33,596 bases of DNA from the NCBI GenBank assembly GCA_050260215.1, contig JBLNBU010000205.1:1-33596 (forward strand), in the 5' to 3' direction. Below, piece after piece: positions 17,448 to 26,734 of this stretch. This DNA comes from JBLNBU01 sp050260215 (GTDB lineage Bacteria > Pseudomonadota > Alphaproteobacteria > Rhodospirillales > Magnetospirillaceae). The stretch's first letter is position 1. Each line of letters opens with the position of its first letter. The translations under genes were made by a program, and so were the position numbers. The notes below the pieces were generated by a model. The model was not told where the DNA came from. It was given only the letters and a program-made list of their open reading frames with translations, and ran no database searches.

Positions 17448-18232
17448 CCAGCATGACCGCGCCCCAGCCCCCCAAGATCGAACTGGTCGACGTCCACAAG
17501 GCGTTCGGGCCCAAGGTGGTGCTGGACGGCGTCAACCTCAGCGTCGGCCGCGGCGAATCGGTGGTGGTGATCGGCGGCTCGGGCACCGGCAAGTCGGTGA
17601 TGCTGAAGTGCATCCTGGGCCTGCTGCGCCCCGAGAGCGGCTCGATCAAGGTCGACGGCCAGGAAGTGGTCGGCATGCGCGCCCGCGACCGCGAACAGGT
17701 GATGCGCAAGTTCGGCATGCTGTTCCAGGGCAGCGCCCTGTTCGATTCCCTGAAAGTTTGGGAAAACGTCGCTTTCGGCCTGACGCAGGGCCAGAAGATG
17801 GCCCGCCACAAGGCCCGCGACATCGCCATGGAGAAGCTGGCCCAGGTGGGCCTGGCCCAGTCCGCCGGCGAGCTGTGGCCGTCCGAGCTGTCGGGCGGCA
17901 TGCAAAAGCGCGTGGCCCTGGCGCGTGCCATCGCCACCAGCCCGGAAATCATCTTCTTCGACGAGCCCACCACCGGTCTCGACCCGATCATGGCCGACGT
18001 CATCAACGACCTGATCGTCAAGTGCTGCAAGGAGGTCGGCGCCACCGCGCTGTCGATCACCCACGACATGGCATCCGCACGCAAGATCGCCGACCGCATT
18101 GCCATGCTCTACAAAGGCCGCCTGATCTGGGTCGGCCCCGCCAAGCAGATCGACGCCTCGGGCAACGAGTTCGTCGACCAGTTCATCCACGGCCGCGCCG
18201 AAGGCCCGATCAAGATGGAACTGCGGGCGTAG
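17444..18232 (+). CDS. mlaF: MlaF-family ABC lipid transporter ATPase
   Basis: The 262-residue ATPase powers the Mla complex. It contains Walker A GGSGTGKS (44-51), Q-loop FQG (93-95), signature LSGGM (148-152) rather than LSGGQ (the Met variant is typical of MlaF), Walker B IIFFDEPTTGLDP (168-180) and the H-loop ITHD. Its ATG overlaps the mlaE stop (ATGA); a second ATG nine bases on is possible. The gene that follows is convergent, so this is the end of the alr-mlaE-mlaF run. Confidence 0.95.
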   Translation: MTSMTAPQPPKIELVDVHKAFGPKVVLDGVNLSVGRGESVVVIGGSGTGKSVMLKCILGLLRPESGSIKVDGQEVVGMRARDREQVMRKFGMLFQGSALFDSLKVWENVAFGLTQGQKMARHKARDIAMEKLAQVGLAQSAGELWPSELSGGMQKRVALARAIATSPEIIFFDEPTTGLDPIMADVINDLIVKCCKEVGATALSITHDMASARKIADRIAMLYKGRLIWVGPAKQIDASGNEFVDQFIHGRAEGPIKMELRA

Positions 18233-18270
18233 TCTTTGCCCCGTCACGCCCGCGCAGGCGGAAGCGTCCC

Positions 18271-19002
18271 TCAGAACATGTAGCGCAACGAGAACACCAC
18301 CTCGGTGGCGGCGAAGTGGCCGACGCCCGAGGCGTGGACGTTCTGGCCGGCCGACCGGCCCCAGTCGACGCTCCCCAAGTCGACGTAGCGCACCTCGATG
18401 TCGTTCATCATCTGCGGGCCCATCTTCAGGGTGACGCCGGCCCCGGCGCTCCAGGCCAGGTCGTCGGTGGCGTTGGTGACCTTGGTGCCGACGCTGCTGC
18501 CGGTGGGCGTATAGGTGCTCTTGGCGGTGTTGCGCGACCAGCCCAGGCCGGCCGAGACGAACGGCCACCACGCCTCGGACTTCACCGGAAAGTGCCAATA
18601 GGCCTTGGCCATGGTGGTGACGTTCTGCACCGTGCTGGCCAGCGCCCCGGAATTGCCGCCGCCCTGCAGCAGGGGGCTGGCATCGTAGGTCATCTCGGTG
18701 CGGTTGATGAATTCGAGCTCGGTGCGCAGCGGGATGCGGTAGCGATAGGCCCATTCATAACCCCCGGCCATGCCGAAGGCGCCGACCACGTTGTGGCTGC
18801 CGTCCTTGGACGGGGTGCCCCCCTGGTCGGCCTTGACCCCGGAAAGCGCGACGAAGGACGGCCCGCCCTTGCCCGAGAAATACCAGCCCCGGTCGGGGTC
18901 CACCCGCGGGGCGGCCGGTGCCGGACAGCCGGGCTGGTCGTCGGCCAGGACCGGCAGGGCCGCCGCGGTCAGGGCAAGGGACAGGGCGAAAAGGCGGGAC
19001 AT
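18271..19002 (-). CDS. Outer-membrane beta-barrel protein (OmpW/OprF-like small porin type)
   Basis: The 243-residue product has a signal peptide (1 to about 20, ending PVLA, mature start DDQ), a short Pro/Cys-containing linker, and alternating amphipathic strands ending in YMF, the terminal aromatic recognised by the BAM machinery. Segments such as GWYFSGKGGPSFVAL, FGMAGGYEWAY, RTELEFI, WPFVSAGLGWS and NDIEVRYVDLG are typical of eight-strand surface-antigen barrels. The specific function is unknown. Two in-frame ATGs lie six bases apart; GGAGG is only two bases from the one at 19008 but eight from 19002, so 19002 is chosen. It converges on mlaF and diverges from radA. Confidence 0.82.
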   Translation of the reverse strand: MSRLFALSLALTAAALPVLADDQPGCPAPAAPRVDPDRGWYFSGKGGPSFVALSGVKADQGGTPSKDGSHNVVGAFGMAGGYEWAYRYRIPLRTELEFINRTEMTYDASPLLQGGGNSGALASTVQNVTTMAKAYWHFPVKSEAWWPFVSAGLGWSRNTAKSTYTPTGSSVGTKVTNATDDLAWSAGAGVTLKMGPQMMNDIEVRYVDLGSVDWGRSAGQNVHASGVGHFAATEVVFSLRYMF

Positions 19003-19151
19003 GGGCATGACCTCCGGTCGAACGGGATGCCGACACCTAGCCCCATGAGCTGACGACAGGCTGACGGCTGCGGAAAAAAGACCGAGAACGCCTGGGCAAC
19101 CCCATCCGCCCATGGTATGGTCGGCCGCCTGATCCGACATGGGGTCCGACC

Positions 19152-20525
<1,374 letters not shown>

Positions 20526-20552
20526 ACGACAAAGACCGTTAGGGACCTGGAT

Positions 20553-21242
20553 TTGGGCAGCCTTTCCATCACCGCCGTGGACGTGGTCGTCGCCGTCGTG
20601 CTGCTCGGCTCGGCGGTGTTCGCCTTCCTGCGCGGCTTCGTCCACGAGGTCCTGGCCATCGCCGGCTGGGTCGGCGCGGTATTCGCGGCCCTCTACGGCC
20701 TGCCCACCGTCGCGCCGTGGTTCCGCGCCCATATCGGCATCGCCTGGGCGGCCGACGCCTCGGCGGCGCTGGTGCTGTTCCTGGTCACCCTGCTGGCCCT
20801 GTCGATCATGACCAAGCAGGTCGCCGACCGGGTGCGCAAAAGCGCGCTCAACAGCGTCGATTCGTCCTTGGGCTTCGTCTTCGGGCTGGTGCGCGGCGCC
20901 GTGCTGCTGAGCCTGGCCTATATGGGCCTGACCTGGATCGTCTCGGCCGACCAGCCCCCGGGCTGGCTGGCCGACGCCAAGACCCGTCCCTGGCTCGAGC
21001 GCGGCGCAAGGCTGCTGCACGGGCTGGCTCCCGACGGGTTCGGCACTGCCGAAGGCAAGGCCGCCCGGCTGTCCGAGGACGCCCGGCGCGCCGTCGAGAT
21101 CGAGGAGAACCTTCGTTCCCTGGCCGCCCCCCAGCCGGCGGCGCCCGAGGCGAAGGAGTCGAAGACCGAGGGGCACAAGGCGCCCAACTACGACAACGTC
21201 TCGCGACGCGAGATGGAACGGCTGATCCAAAGCAACCAGTGA
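20553..21242 (+). CDS. cvpA: CvpA-family membrane protein
   Basis: The 229-residue protein has four hydrophobic helices in the first 130 residues (about 8-24, 30-50, 68-88 and 104-128) and a charged cytoplasmic tail. CvpA proteins were named for a role in colicin V production and are now linked to envelope stress and bile/deoxycholate resistance in enterics; the molecular function is unclear. FLRGFVHEVLAIAGW near 25-39 is characteristic. It starts with TTG at 20553 and its stop lies next to the purF start region, reproducing the widespread cvpA-purF pairing. Confidence 0.9.
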   Translation: MGSLSITAVDVVVAVVLLGSAVFAFLRGFVHEVLAIAGWVGAVFAALYGLPTVAPWFRAHIGIAWAADASAALVLFLVTLLALSIMTKQVADRVRKSALNSVDSSLGFVFGLVRGAVLLSLAYMGLTWIVSADQPPGWLADAKTRPWLERGARLLHGLAPDGFGTAEGKAARLSEDARRAVEIEENLRSLAAPQPAAPEAKESKTEGHKAPNYDNVSRREMERLIQSNQ

Positions 21243-21265
21243 TGACCCAGGCGCGAGGCGGCGGA

Positions 21266-22726
21266 ATGTTGACCACCAACCCCTTCGACGACGACCATCT
21301 GCGCGAGGAATGCGGCGTCTTCGGCATCTTCGGCCACGCCGAAGCGGCGGCCCACGTGGCGCTGGGCCTGCATGCCCTGCAGCACCGCGGCCAGGAGGCC
21401 GCCGGCATCGTCACCTATGACGGCCAGCACTTCCACAACCACCGGGGCCTCGGCCACGTCGAGGACAACTTCGGCAGCGAATCGGTGATCCGCAAGCTGA
21501 AGGGCAGCCAGGCGGTGGGCCACGTCCGCTATTCGACCACCGGCGAGACGCTGCTGCGCAACGTCCAGCCGCTGTTCGCCGAGATGGAGTTCGGCGGCCT
21601 GGCGCTCGGCCACAACGGCAACCTGACCAACGCCATGGCGCTGCGCCGCCAGTTGGTCCGCCGCGGCTGCCTGTTCCAGTCGACCACCGACACCGAGGTG
21701 ATCATCCACCTGATCGCCATCAGCCTGTACTCGACCGTCGAGGACCGGCTGATCGACGCGCTGCGCCAGATCGAGGGCGCCTATTCGCTGGTGGCGATGA
21801 CCCGCGACATGGTGGTGGGCGTGCGCGACCCGCTGGGCATCCGCCCGCTGGTGCTGGGCCGCCTGGACAAGGCTTGGTGCCTGGCCTCGGAGACCTGCGC
21901 GCTCGACATCATCGGCGCCGAGTTCGTCCGCGACGTCGAGCCGGGCGAGATCGTCATCCTCTCGGCCGAGGGCATCCGCTCGATCAAGCCGCTGCCCAAG
22001 CGCCCGCGCCGCTTCTGCATCTTCGAGTACATCTACTTCGCCCGCCCCGACTCGGTGGTCGAGGGCACCAGCGTCTATGAGGCGAGGAAGCGCATCGGCG
22101 CCGAACTGGCCCGTGAAAGCCGGGTCGACGCCGACGTGGTCATCCCCGTCCCCGATTCGGGCGTGCCCGCGGCGCTGGGCTTCGCCTACGAGGCCGGCAT
22201 CCCGTTCGAGCTGGGCATCATCCGCAATCACTATGTGGGCCGCACCTTCATCCAGCCCACCGACAACAGCCGCAACACCGGCGTCAAGATGAAGCACAAC
22301 GCCAACCGCGCCTATATCGAGGGCAAGCGGGTGATCCTGGTCGACGATTCCATCGTGCGCGGCACCACGTCGCGCAAGATCGTCGAGATGGTCCGCCAGG
22401 CCGGTGCGCGCGAGGTGCACATGCGCATCTCCAGCCCGCCGACCACTCATTCGTGCTATTTCGGCATCGACACGCCCGAGCGCGAAAAGCTGCTGGCGGC
22501 GCGCTACGACGTCGACGGCATGGCCAAGCTGATCGGCGTCGATTCGCTCGCCTTCATCAGCATCGACGGCCTGTACCGCGCCGTCGGCGAGAAGGGCCGC
22601 GACGGCGCCAGCCCGCAGTTCTGCGACGCCTGCTTCACCGGCGAGTACCCGGTGGCGCCCACCGACTACATGACCACCGACTCCGACACCAAGCAGCTGT
22701 CGCTGCTGACCGAGGAGAGCCGTTGA
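21266..22726 (+). CDS. purF: Amidophosphoribosyltransferase (glutamine PRPP amidotransferase)
   Basis: This enzyme makes 5-phosphoribosylamine from PRPP and glutamine, the first step of de novo purine synthesis. The N-terminal Ntn glutaminase has nucleophile Cys16 in REECGVFGIFG, so a 15-residue propeptide must be cut off. The PRPP loop VILVDDSIVRGTT is intact. Cys in RRFCIF, HSCYFG and the FCDAC pair match the four 4Fe-4S ligands of the Bacillus-type enzyme. The ATG at 21266 has GAGG seven bases upstream and gives 486 residues. An ATG at 21242, overlapping the cvpA stop, would add eight residues (MTQARGGG). It overlaps the next gene by one base. Confidence 0.96.
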   Translation: MLTTNPFDDDHLREECGVFGIFGHAEAAAHVALGLHALQHRGQEAAGIVTYDGQHFHNHRGLGHVEDNFGSESVIRKLKGSQAVGHVRYSTTGETLLRNVQPLFAEMEFGGLALGHNGNLTNAMALRRQLVRRGCLFQSTTDTEVIIHLIAISLYSTVEDRLIDALRQIEGAYSLVAMTRDMVVGVRDPLGIRPLVLGRLDKAWCLASETCALDIIGAEFVRDVEPGEIVILSAEGIRSIKPLPKRPRRFCIFEYIYFARPDSVVEGTSVYEARKRIGAELARESRVDADVVIPVPDSGVPAALGFAYEAGIPFELGIIRNHYVGRTFIQPTDNSRNTGVKMKHNANRAYIEGKRVILVDDSIVRGTTSRKIVEMVRQAGAREVHMRISSPPTTHSCYFGIDTPEREKLLAARYDVDGMAKLIGVDSLAFISIDGLYRAVGEKGRDGASPQFCDACFTGEYPVAPTDYMTTDSDTKQLSLLTEESR

Positions 22727-23454
22727 TGGCCGGACGGCTGGAAGGCCGGGTGGCGCTGGTCACCGGCGCCTCGCGGGGCATCGGCCGGGCCGTGGCCAGG
22801 CGCTTCGCCGCCGAAGGCGCCGAAGTCATCGCCGTGGCCCGCACCCAGGGAGCGCTGGAGGAACTCGACGACGAGGTCCGCTCGTCGGGCGGCAAGCTGG
22901 TGCTGGCGCCCCAGGACCTGCGCCAGTACGACAAGCTCGAGCAGATGGCCGGCGGCGTGTTCCAGCGCTGGGGCCGCCTCGACATCCTGGTGGGCAACGC
23001 CGGCGCCATCGGCGGCGGCCTGACCCCGGTCGGCCATTACGACCTCAAGCACTTCTCCGAGGCCGTCGACACCAACCTGACCGCCAACTGGGCGCTGATC
23101 CGCGCCTTCGACCCGCTGCTGCGCCAGTCGCCATCCGGCCGGGCCATGTTCGTCACCGCCGGCCAGGCGCGCCACCCCGCGCCCTACTGGGGCGCCTATG
23201 CGGCCAGCAAGGCGGGGCTGGAGGCCATGGTGCTGTGCTGGGCCGCCGAAGTCGGGCGGATCACCAACCTGAAGGTCAACCTGATCGACCCGGGCATCGT
23301 CGCCACCCGCATGCGCGAGCAGGCCTTCCCCGGCGAGGACCAGTCGACCTTGACCCAGCCCGACCAGGTCACCGACGCGTTCGTCACCCTGGCCGAGGCG
23401 ACCTGCGAACGCCACGGTGAAATCGTCGCCGCGCAAGTCAATCCCGGATCGTAG
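22726..23454 (+). CDS. Short-chain dehydrogenase/reductase family protein, catalytic Ser replaced
   Basis: The 242-residue Rossmann protein carries the cofactor motif TGASRGIG (13-20), NAGA (91-94), and the active-site YxxxK as Y158 and K162. The residue 13 before the Tyr, Ser in classical SDRs such as FabG, is Ala145, with Thr144 beside it. The DPGIVATRMRE segment resembles the YciK-like branch. SDRs of this type commonly follow cvpA-purF in alphaproteobacteria, but the substrate is unknown. R38-type residues (AVART) suggest NADPH. It overlaps purF by one base. Confidence 0.9.
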   Translation: MAGRLEGRVALVTGASRGIGRAVARRFAAEGAEVIAVARTQGALEELDDEVRSSGGKLVLAPQDLRQYDKLEQMAGGVFQRWGRLDILVGNAGAIGGGLTPVGHYDLKHFSEAVDTNLTANWALIRAFDPLLRQSPSGRAMFVTAGQARHPAPYWGAYAASKAGLEAMVLCWAAEVGRITNLKVNLIDPGIVATRMREQAFPGEDQSTLTQPDQVTDAFVTLAEATCERHGEIVAAQVNPGS

Positions 23455-23552
23455 AAGTCCCTACGCCCCAAAGCCGTACTTGCGCACCCGTCCGGTCTGA
23501 GCTATGCCCTGATCATCGGCCTGCGCGCTTGAGCGGAGCGGGCCGAGGGGGG

Positions 23553-24884
23553 ATGGGCGAGAGCGGGATGAACGGCGAGACCCGGGACAGCGGCAGCAAG
23601 ACCTTCGAGGCCAAGGTCGCCAGCCTCATTGCTGCCACGCGCCATCTCGACGTCTCCCAGATCCTGTTGCTGCGCCGCCTCACCCTGCGCGATCCCGAAA
23701 CCCGCAAGTGGGCCACCGACAAGCAGCTCGGCGTCGTCTTCTCGGTCATCCTGACCAAGGCGGTCGAGCGTACCGGCATCGACACCTTCCGCATTGCCCG
23801 CGACAAGCAGTTCGCCGGCATGCTGCCGGCCGGCGTCGACGGCCGCGACGAGGACATGCGCGTGCTGTCCGACCTGGCCATGCAGATGCTGGGCCCGCCG
23901 CCGCGCTCGGAGGCCGAGACCACCCAGGCCGGGTTCGAGGCGCTGCTGGCCCGCGGCAACCTGCAGCCGGCGCCGCCGCGCACCATCCGCCAGCGCTCGG
24001 CCTCGCTGGGCAAGGAACCACCGCCCCTGTTCGCCGCCCAGCTGGGCCCGGCCGGCGAAAAGGGCATCGCCAAGATCATGGCCCGCCAGGTCACCCAGAC
24101 CGACGGGGCCGAGGGCAAGCCCATCGACTTCAGCGTGCTGTTCGACGACACGCTGTGCGGCTACACCCGCAAGATCATCAGCCTGTTCCGCATCAGCGGC
24201 CCGTCCCAGGGCCTGCGCCTGCCGTTCCTGGTCGCACCAGAATTCGCCGACGTCTACGAAGAGGTGCTGCGCCGCCACGTGCTGCCGCAGATGCGCAGCA
24301 CCCGGCACGTCTCGACCCTGGCCCACAACTACAACTGGGGCGAGGTCGGCGGCGACAAGCTGATCGAGATCGTCCAGGGCAGCGAGGTCAACAATCCCAT
24401 CCTGCACAACTGGGATTCGCGCTGGAACTCCTTCCGCACGCCCAAGCCGGTCAAGGGCAAGAAGCCGGCGGGGCTGAAGCCCGAGGACAACCCCTGGCCC
24501 CTGTTCCGCGAGGACGCCACCCGCGGCAACTACGAGCCGCCGGCCGAGGACCACGTCCAGGTGCTGCAAGACGTCATCCGCCAGGAAGCCGACGTCATCG
24601 CCAAGTGCTGGCGCGAGATCACCCAGCTCTACGAGCAGGAGTTCGCCCCCAACGCCCGCCAGGACCAGGCGCGCGAAGGCGCGCTGCGCGACGGCATCCT
24701 CAAATGGGCGGCCAAGCTGCCCGACCATGTGGGCGAGCACCTGGCCATCAAGGCCTTCTTCGACTTCGAGCGCTGCGACGGCCTGTTCCTGCGCCGGCTG
24801 GTCGGCAGCATGGGCCGCAACGATTCCGAACGGCGCCGCAACGCCCCCTTCCTCAGCGATTTCGTGCTGCAGGTGGGCGGCTGA
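23553..24884 (+). CDS. Uncharacterised 443-residue cytoplasmic protein
   Basis: I do not recognise this family. The protein has no signal peptide, no membrane helix and no NTP-binding motif. An N-terminal helical part (about 15-110) contains VSQILLLRRLTLRDPETRKW and regularly spaced charged residues. The central part (about 190-290) has FSVLFDDTLCGYTRK, LPFLVAPEF and HNYNWGEVGGDKLIEIVQ. A Lys/Pro-rich stretch (KPVKGKKPAGLKPEDNPWPL) leads to a helical C-terminus rich in Glu, Arg and Trp. Codon use looks like its neighbours, so recent transfer is not evident. Start choice is uncertain: ATG at 23553, ATG at 23568 or TTG at 23529; none has a well-spaced ribosome binding site. The next gene starts seven bases after its stop. 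Confidence 0.7.
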   Translation: MGESGMNGETRDSGSKTFEAKVASLIAATRHLDVSQILLLRRLTLRDPETRKWATDKQLGVVFSVILTKAVERTGIDTFRIARDKQFAGMLPAGVDGRDEDMRVLSDLAMQMLGPPPRSEAETTQAGFEALLARGNLQPAPPRTIRQRSASLGKEPPPLFAAQLGPAGEKGIAKIMARQVTQTDGAEGKPIDFSVLFDDTLCGYTRKIISLFRISGPSQGLRLPFLVAPEFADVYEEVLRRHVLPQMRSTRHVSTLAHNYNWGEVGGDKLIEIVQGSEVNNPILHNWDSRWNSFRTPKPVKGKKPAGLKPEDNPWPLFREDATRGNYEPPAEDHVQVLQDVIRQEADVIAKCWREITQLYEQEFAPNARQDQAREGALRDGILKWAAKLPDHVGEHLAIKAFFDFERCDGLFLRRLVGSMGRNDSERRRNAPFLSDFVLQVGG

Positions 24885-24890
24885 CGCCCG

Positions 24891-25355
24891 GTGCCCGTGC
24901 TGCTCGACCACGTCAACGTCGTCGTCGCCAGCCTTGAGCGTTCCCTTGCCTTCTATGGTGCCCTGGGCCTGGTTCCGGTCATGGACCGGGTCCTCGACGG
25001 CCCGTGGTTCGAGCGCCTGACCGCCATCCCTGGGGCGCGTGCCCGCTGCGTCATCCTGGATGCGCCCACGGGGGGCTGCCGGGTGGAACTGCTGCAGTTC
25101 GGCACCACCGGCGGCGGCGACGCCCCCCTGCCGTCACCGCCCGACCATCTGGGCCTTCGCCACTTGGCCCTTCGCGTCGACGACCTGGACTTTGCCCTGG
25201 CGGCGGTGGCCCCGCTGCTGGACCGGCCACCCACGGTGGTCGAGGTGCCGCGCGACATCGTGCGGTCGGGCAAACGCATGTGCTATCTCCACGACCCCGA
25301 CGGCGTGCTGGTCGAACTGTGCGCCTATGGGGCCGCGAACCCGGAGTTCTGCTGA
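24891..25355 (+). CDS. VOC-superfamily protein (glyoxalase I/dioxygenase/epimerase fold)
   Basis: The 154-residue protein has the paired beta-alpha-beta-beta-beta modules of the vicinal oxygen chelate fold. Four metal ligands can be placed: H7 (LDHVNV), E66 (CRVELLQF), H91 (LRHLALRV) and E142 (VLVELCAYG), the methylmalonyl-CoA epimerase/glyoxalase pattern. FYGALGLVPV and LHDPDGVLVEL are typical. The substrate cannot be told; lactoylglutathione lyase and epimerase are both possible. The start is GTG at 24891, six bases after the preceding stop. Its stop overlaps the macro-domain start by one base (TGATG). Confidence 0.88.
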   Translation: MPVLLDHVNVVVASLERSLAFYGALGLVPVMDRVLDGPWFERLTAIPGARARCVILDAPTGGCRVELLQFGTTGGGDAPLPSPPDHLGLRHLALRVDDLDFALAAVAPLLDRPPTVVEVPRDIVRSGKRMCYLHDPDGVLVELCAYGAANPEFC

Positions 25356-25879
25356 TGGGTATCGAGATCATCGAAGCCGATATCACCCGTCTTGCCGTCG
25401 ATGCCATCGTCAACGCCGCCAATTCGTCGCTGCTGGGCGGCGGCGGCGTCGATGGCGCCATCCATCGCGCCGCCGGCCCGCAGTTGCTGGACGAGTGCCG
25501 CACCCTGAACGGCTGCCCCACCGGCGAAGCCAAGGCCACCCGCGGCTACCGGCTACCGGCGCAATGGGTGATCCACACCGTGGGGCCGGTCTGGCACGGC
25601 GGCGGCAACGGCGAGGACGGCCTGCTGGCCTCGTGCTATCGCCGCTCGCTCGAGGTCGCCGTCGGCCTGGGCGCCCGCTCGTTGGCCTTTCCGGCCATCT
25701 CCACCGGCGTCTACGCCTTCCCCAAGGATCGCGCCGCCGCCATCGCCGTGGCCACCGTGGGCGACGCACTGGCCGGGCCGCTGGGCGCGTCGTTCGACCT
25801 CGTGGTGTTCTGCTGCTTCGGCCCCGACAGCGCCGAGGCCCATCGGCGGGCATTGAAACAAGCCTTCGACCTCGCCTAA
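25355..25879 (+). CDS. Macro-domain O-acetyl-ADP-ribose deacetylase (YmdB/MacroD type)
   Basis: This 174-residue single macro domain should remove acetyl from O-acetyl-ADP-ribose, and possibly ADP-ribose from acidic side chains. Diagnostic motifs are EADITRLAVDAIVNAAN (7-23), LLGGGGVDGAIHRAAG (26-41), where N23 and D33 match the YmdB catalytic pair, and FPAISTGVYAFP (112-123) around the phosphate loop. No ADP-ribosyltransferase or sirtuin is next to it. It is translationally coupled to the VOC gene and its stop overlaps that of the convergent methyltransferase by four bases. Confidence 0.95.
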   Translation: MGIEIIEADITRLAVDAIVNAANSSLLGGGGVDGAIHRAAGPQLLDECRTLNGCPTGEAKATRGYRLPAQWVIHTVGPVWHGGGNGEDGLLASCYRRSLEVAVGLGARSLAFPAISTGVYAFPKDRAAAIAVATVGDALAGPLGASFDLVVFCCFGPDSAEAHRRALKQAFDLA

Positions 25880-26619
25880 AGGCCCTGCCCGTCGCGCAGC
25901 ACCGCCTGGGCCTGGGCGGTGTAGCTGCCGTCGTCCTCGTGCAGCAGCAGGCCGGGCAGCAGGTCCAGCGGGGTGCGGGCGTCCTTGCGGGCGGTGACCA
26001 CCACGCGTCCGGCGGGGCGGCCGCGCTTGGGCCACAGCGGCAGGACGCGGATTTCGCCCAGGCGCTGGGACGAGACGGCCGCCAGCAGGTCGGCCAGGCG
26101 GTCGGCGCGGTGGATGACCGCCAGCCGCCCCTTGGGCGCCAGCAGGCGCACGGCGGTGGCGATCCATTGGCCCAGGCCGGCTTCGCCTTCCACGTTGGCG
26201 GTGGCCTTGCCGGCGTGGGGCGGCGCCTTGGCGCGGGCGGCTTCCAGATAGGGCGGATTGGTCATCACCACCGTGAAGGAGCCGTTGGCCAGCGGCGGCG
26301 CCGTCACCGATCCCTCGACAACCTCGAAGCGCTCGCCCGCCCCGTTGGCCTCGGCGTTGAGCCGCGCCAGCGCCGCCAGCCCGGGCTGCAGTTCCAGGCC
26401 GGTGGCCCTGACACCCGGCACCCGGGCCAGCAGGCACAGGGCGGCGCTGCCCACCCCGCAGCCCAGATCGAGCACCCGGTCGCCGTCGCGCGCGGTGACC
26501 GCGGCTGCCAGCAGCACCGGGTCGATGGCGGCCCGATACCCCTCGGCGGGTTGGCGCAGGCGCACCCGCCCACCCAGCAACCCGTCCTCGGTGGTGGGAA
26601 ACAGCTCACCCGCGGGCAT
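25876..26619 (-). CDS. TrmN6/YfiC-type N6-adenine methyltransferase
   Basis: The 247-residue SAM-dependent enzyme shows the class I motif DLGCGVG (51-57), acidic GLELQP after strand 2, and NPPY (121-124), the active-site motif of N6-adenine and glutamine methyltransferases. The LLGGRVRLRQPAEGYRAAID opening is typical of the YfiC/TrmN6 group, which methylates A37 of tRNA1(Val) in E. coli. Orthology to TrmN6 is likely but other RNA substrates cannot be excluded. The ATG at 26619 has GGAGG six bases upstream. The gene is divergent from ispB. Confidence 0.88.
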   Translation of the reverse strand: MPAGELFPTTEDGLLGGRVRLRQPAEGYRAAIDPVLLAAAVTARDGDRVLDLGCGVGSAALCLLARVPGVRATGLELQPGLAALARLNAEANGAGERFEVVEGSVTAPPLANGSFTVVMTNPPYLEAARAKAPPHAGKATANVEGEAGLGQWIATAVRLLAPKGRLAVIHRADRLADLLAAVSSQRLGEIRVLPLWPKRGRPAGRVVVTARKDARTPLDLLPGLLLHEDDGSYTAQAQAVLRDGQGL

Positions 26620-26658
26620 GGGACCTCCGGAATTCGGCTACGGCAAGGCGATGTAAGC

Positions 26659-26688
26659 TTGACCGACTTTCCGCCGCAACACTATGTT
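26659..26688 (+). promoter_or_regulatory. Candidate ispB promoter
   Basis: TTGACC (26659-26664, five of six -35 positions) and TATGTT (26683-26688) are spaced by 18 bases. The start would be near 26695, after the ATG at 26684 that opens the longest frame. This supports the downstream GTG at 26735, which has GAAGGAG (26719-26725) nine bases before it. Confidence 0.55.
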
Positions 26689-26734
26689 CGACACGCGGAT
26701 GGGGGAAGCTCCGCAATCGAAGGAGAGCGCGTCA

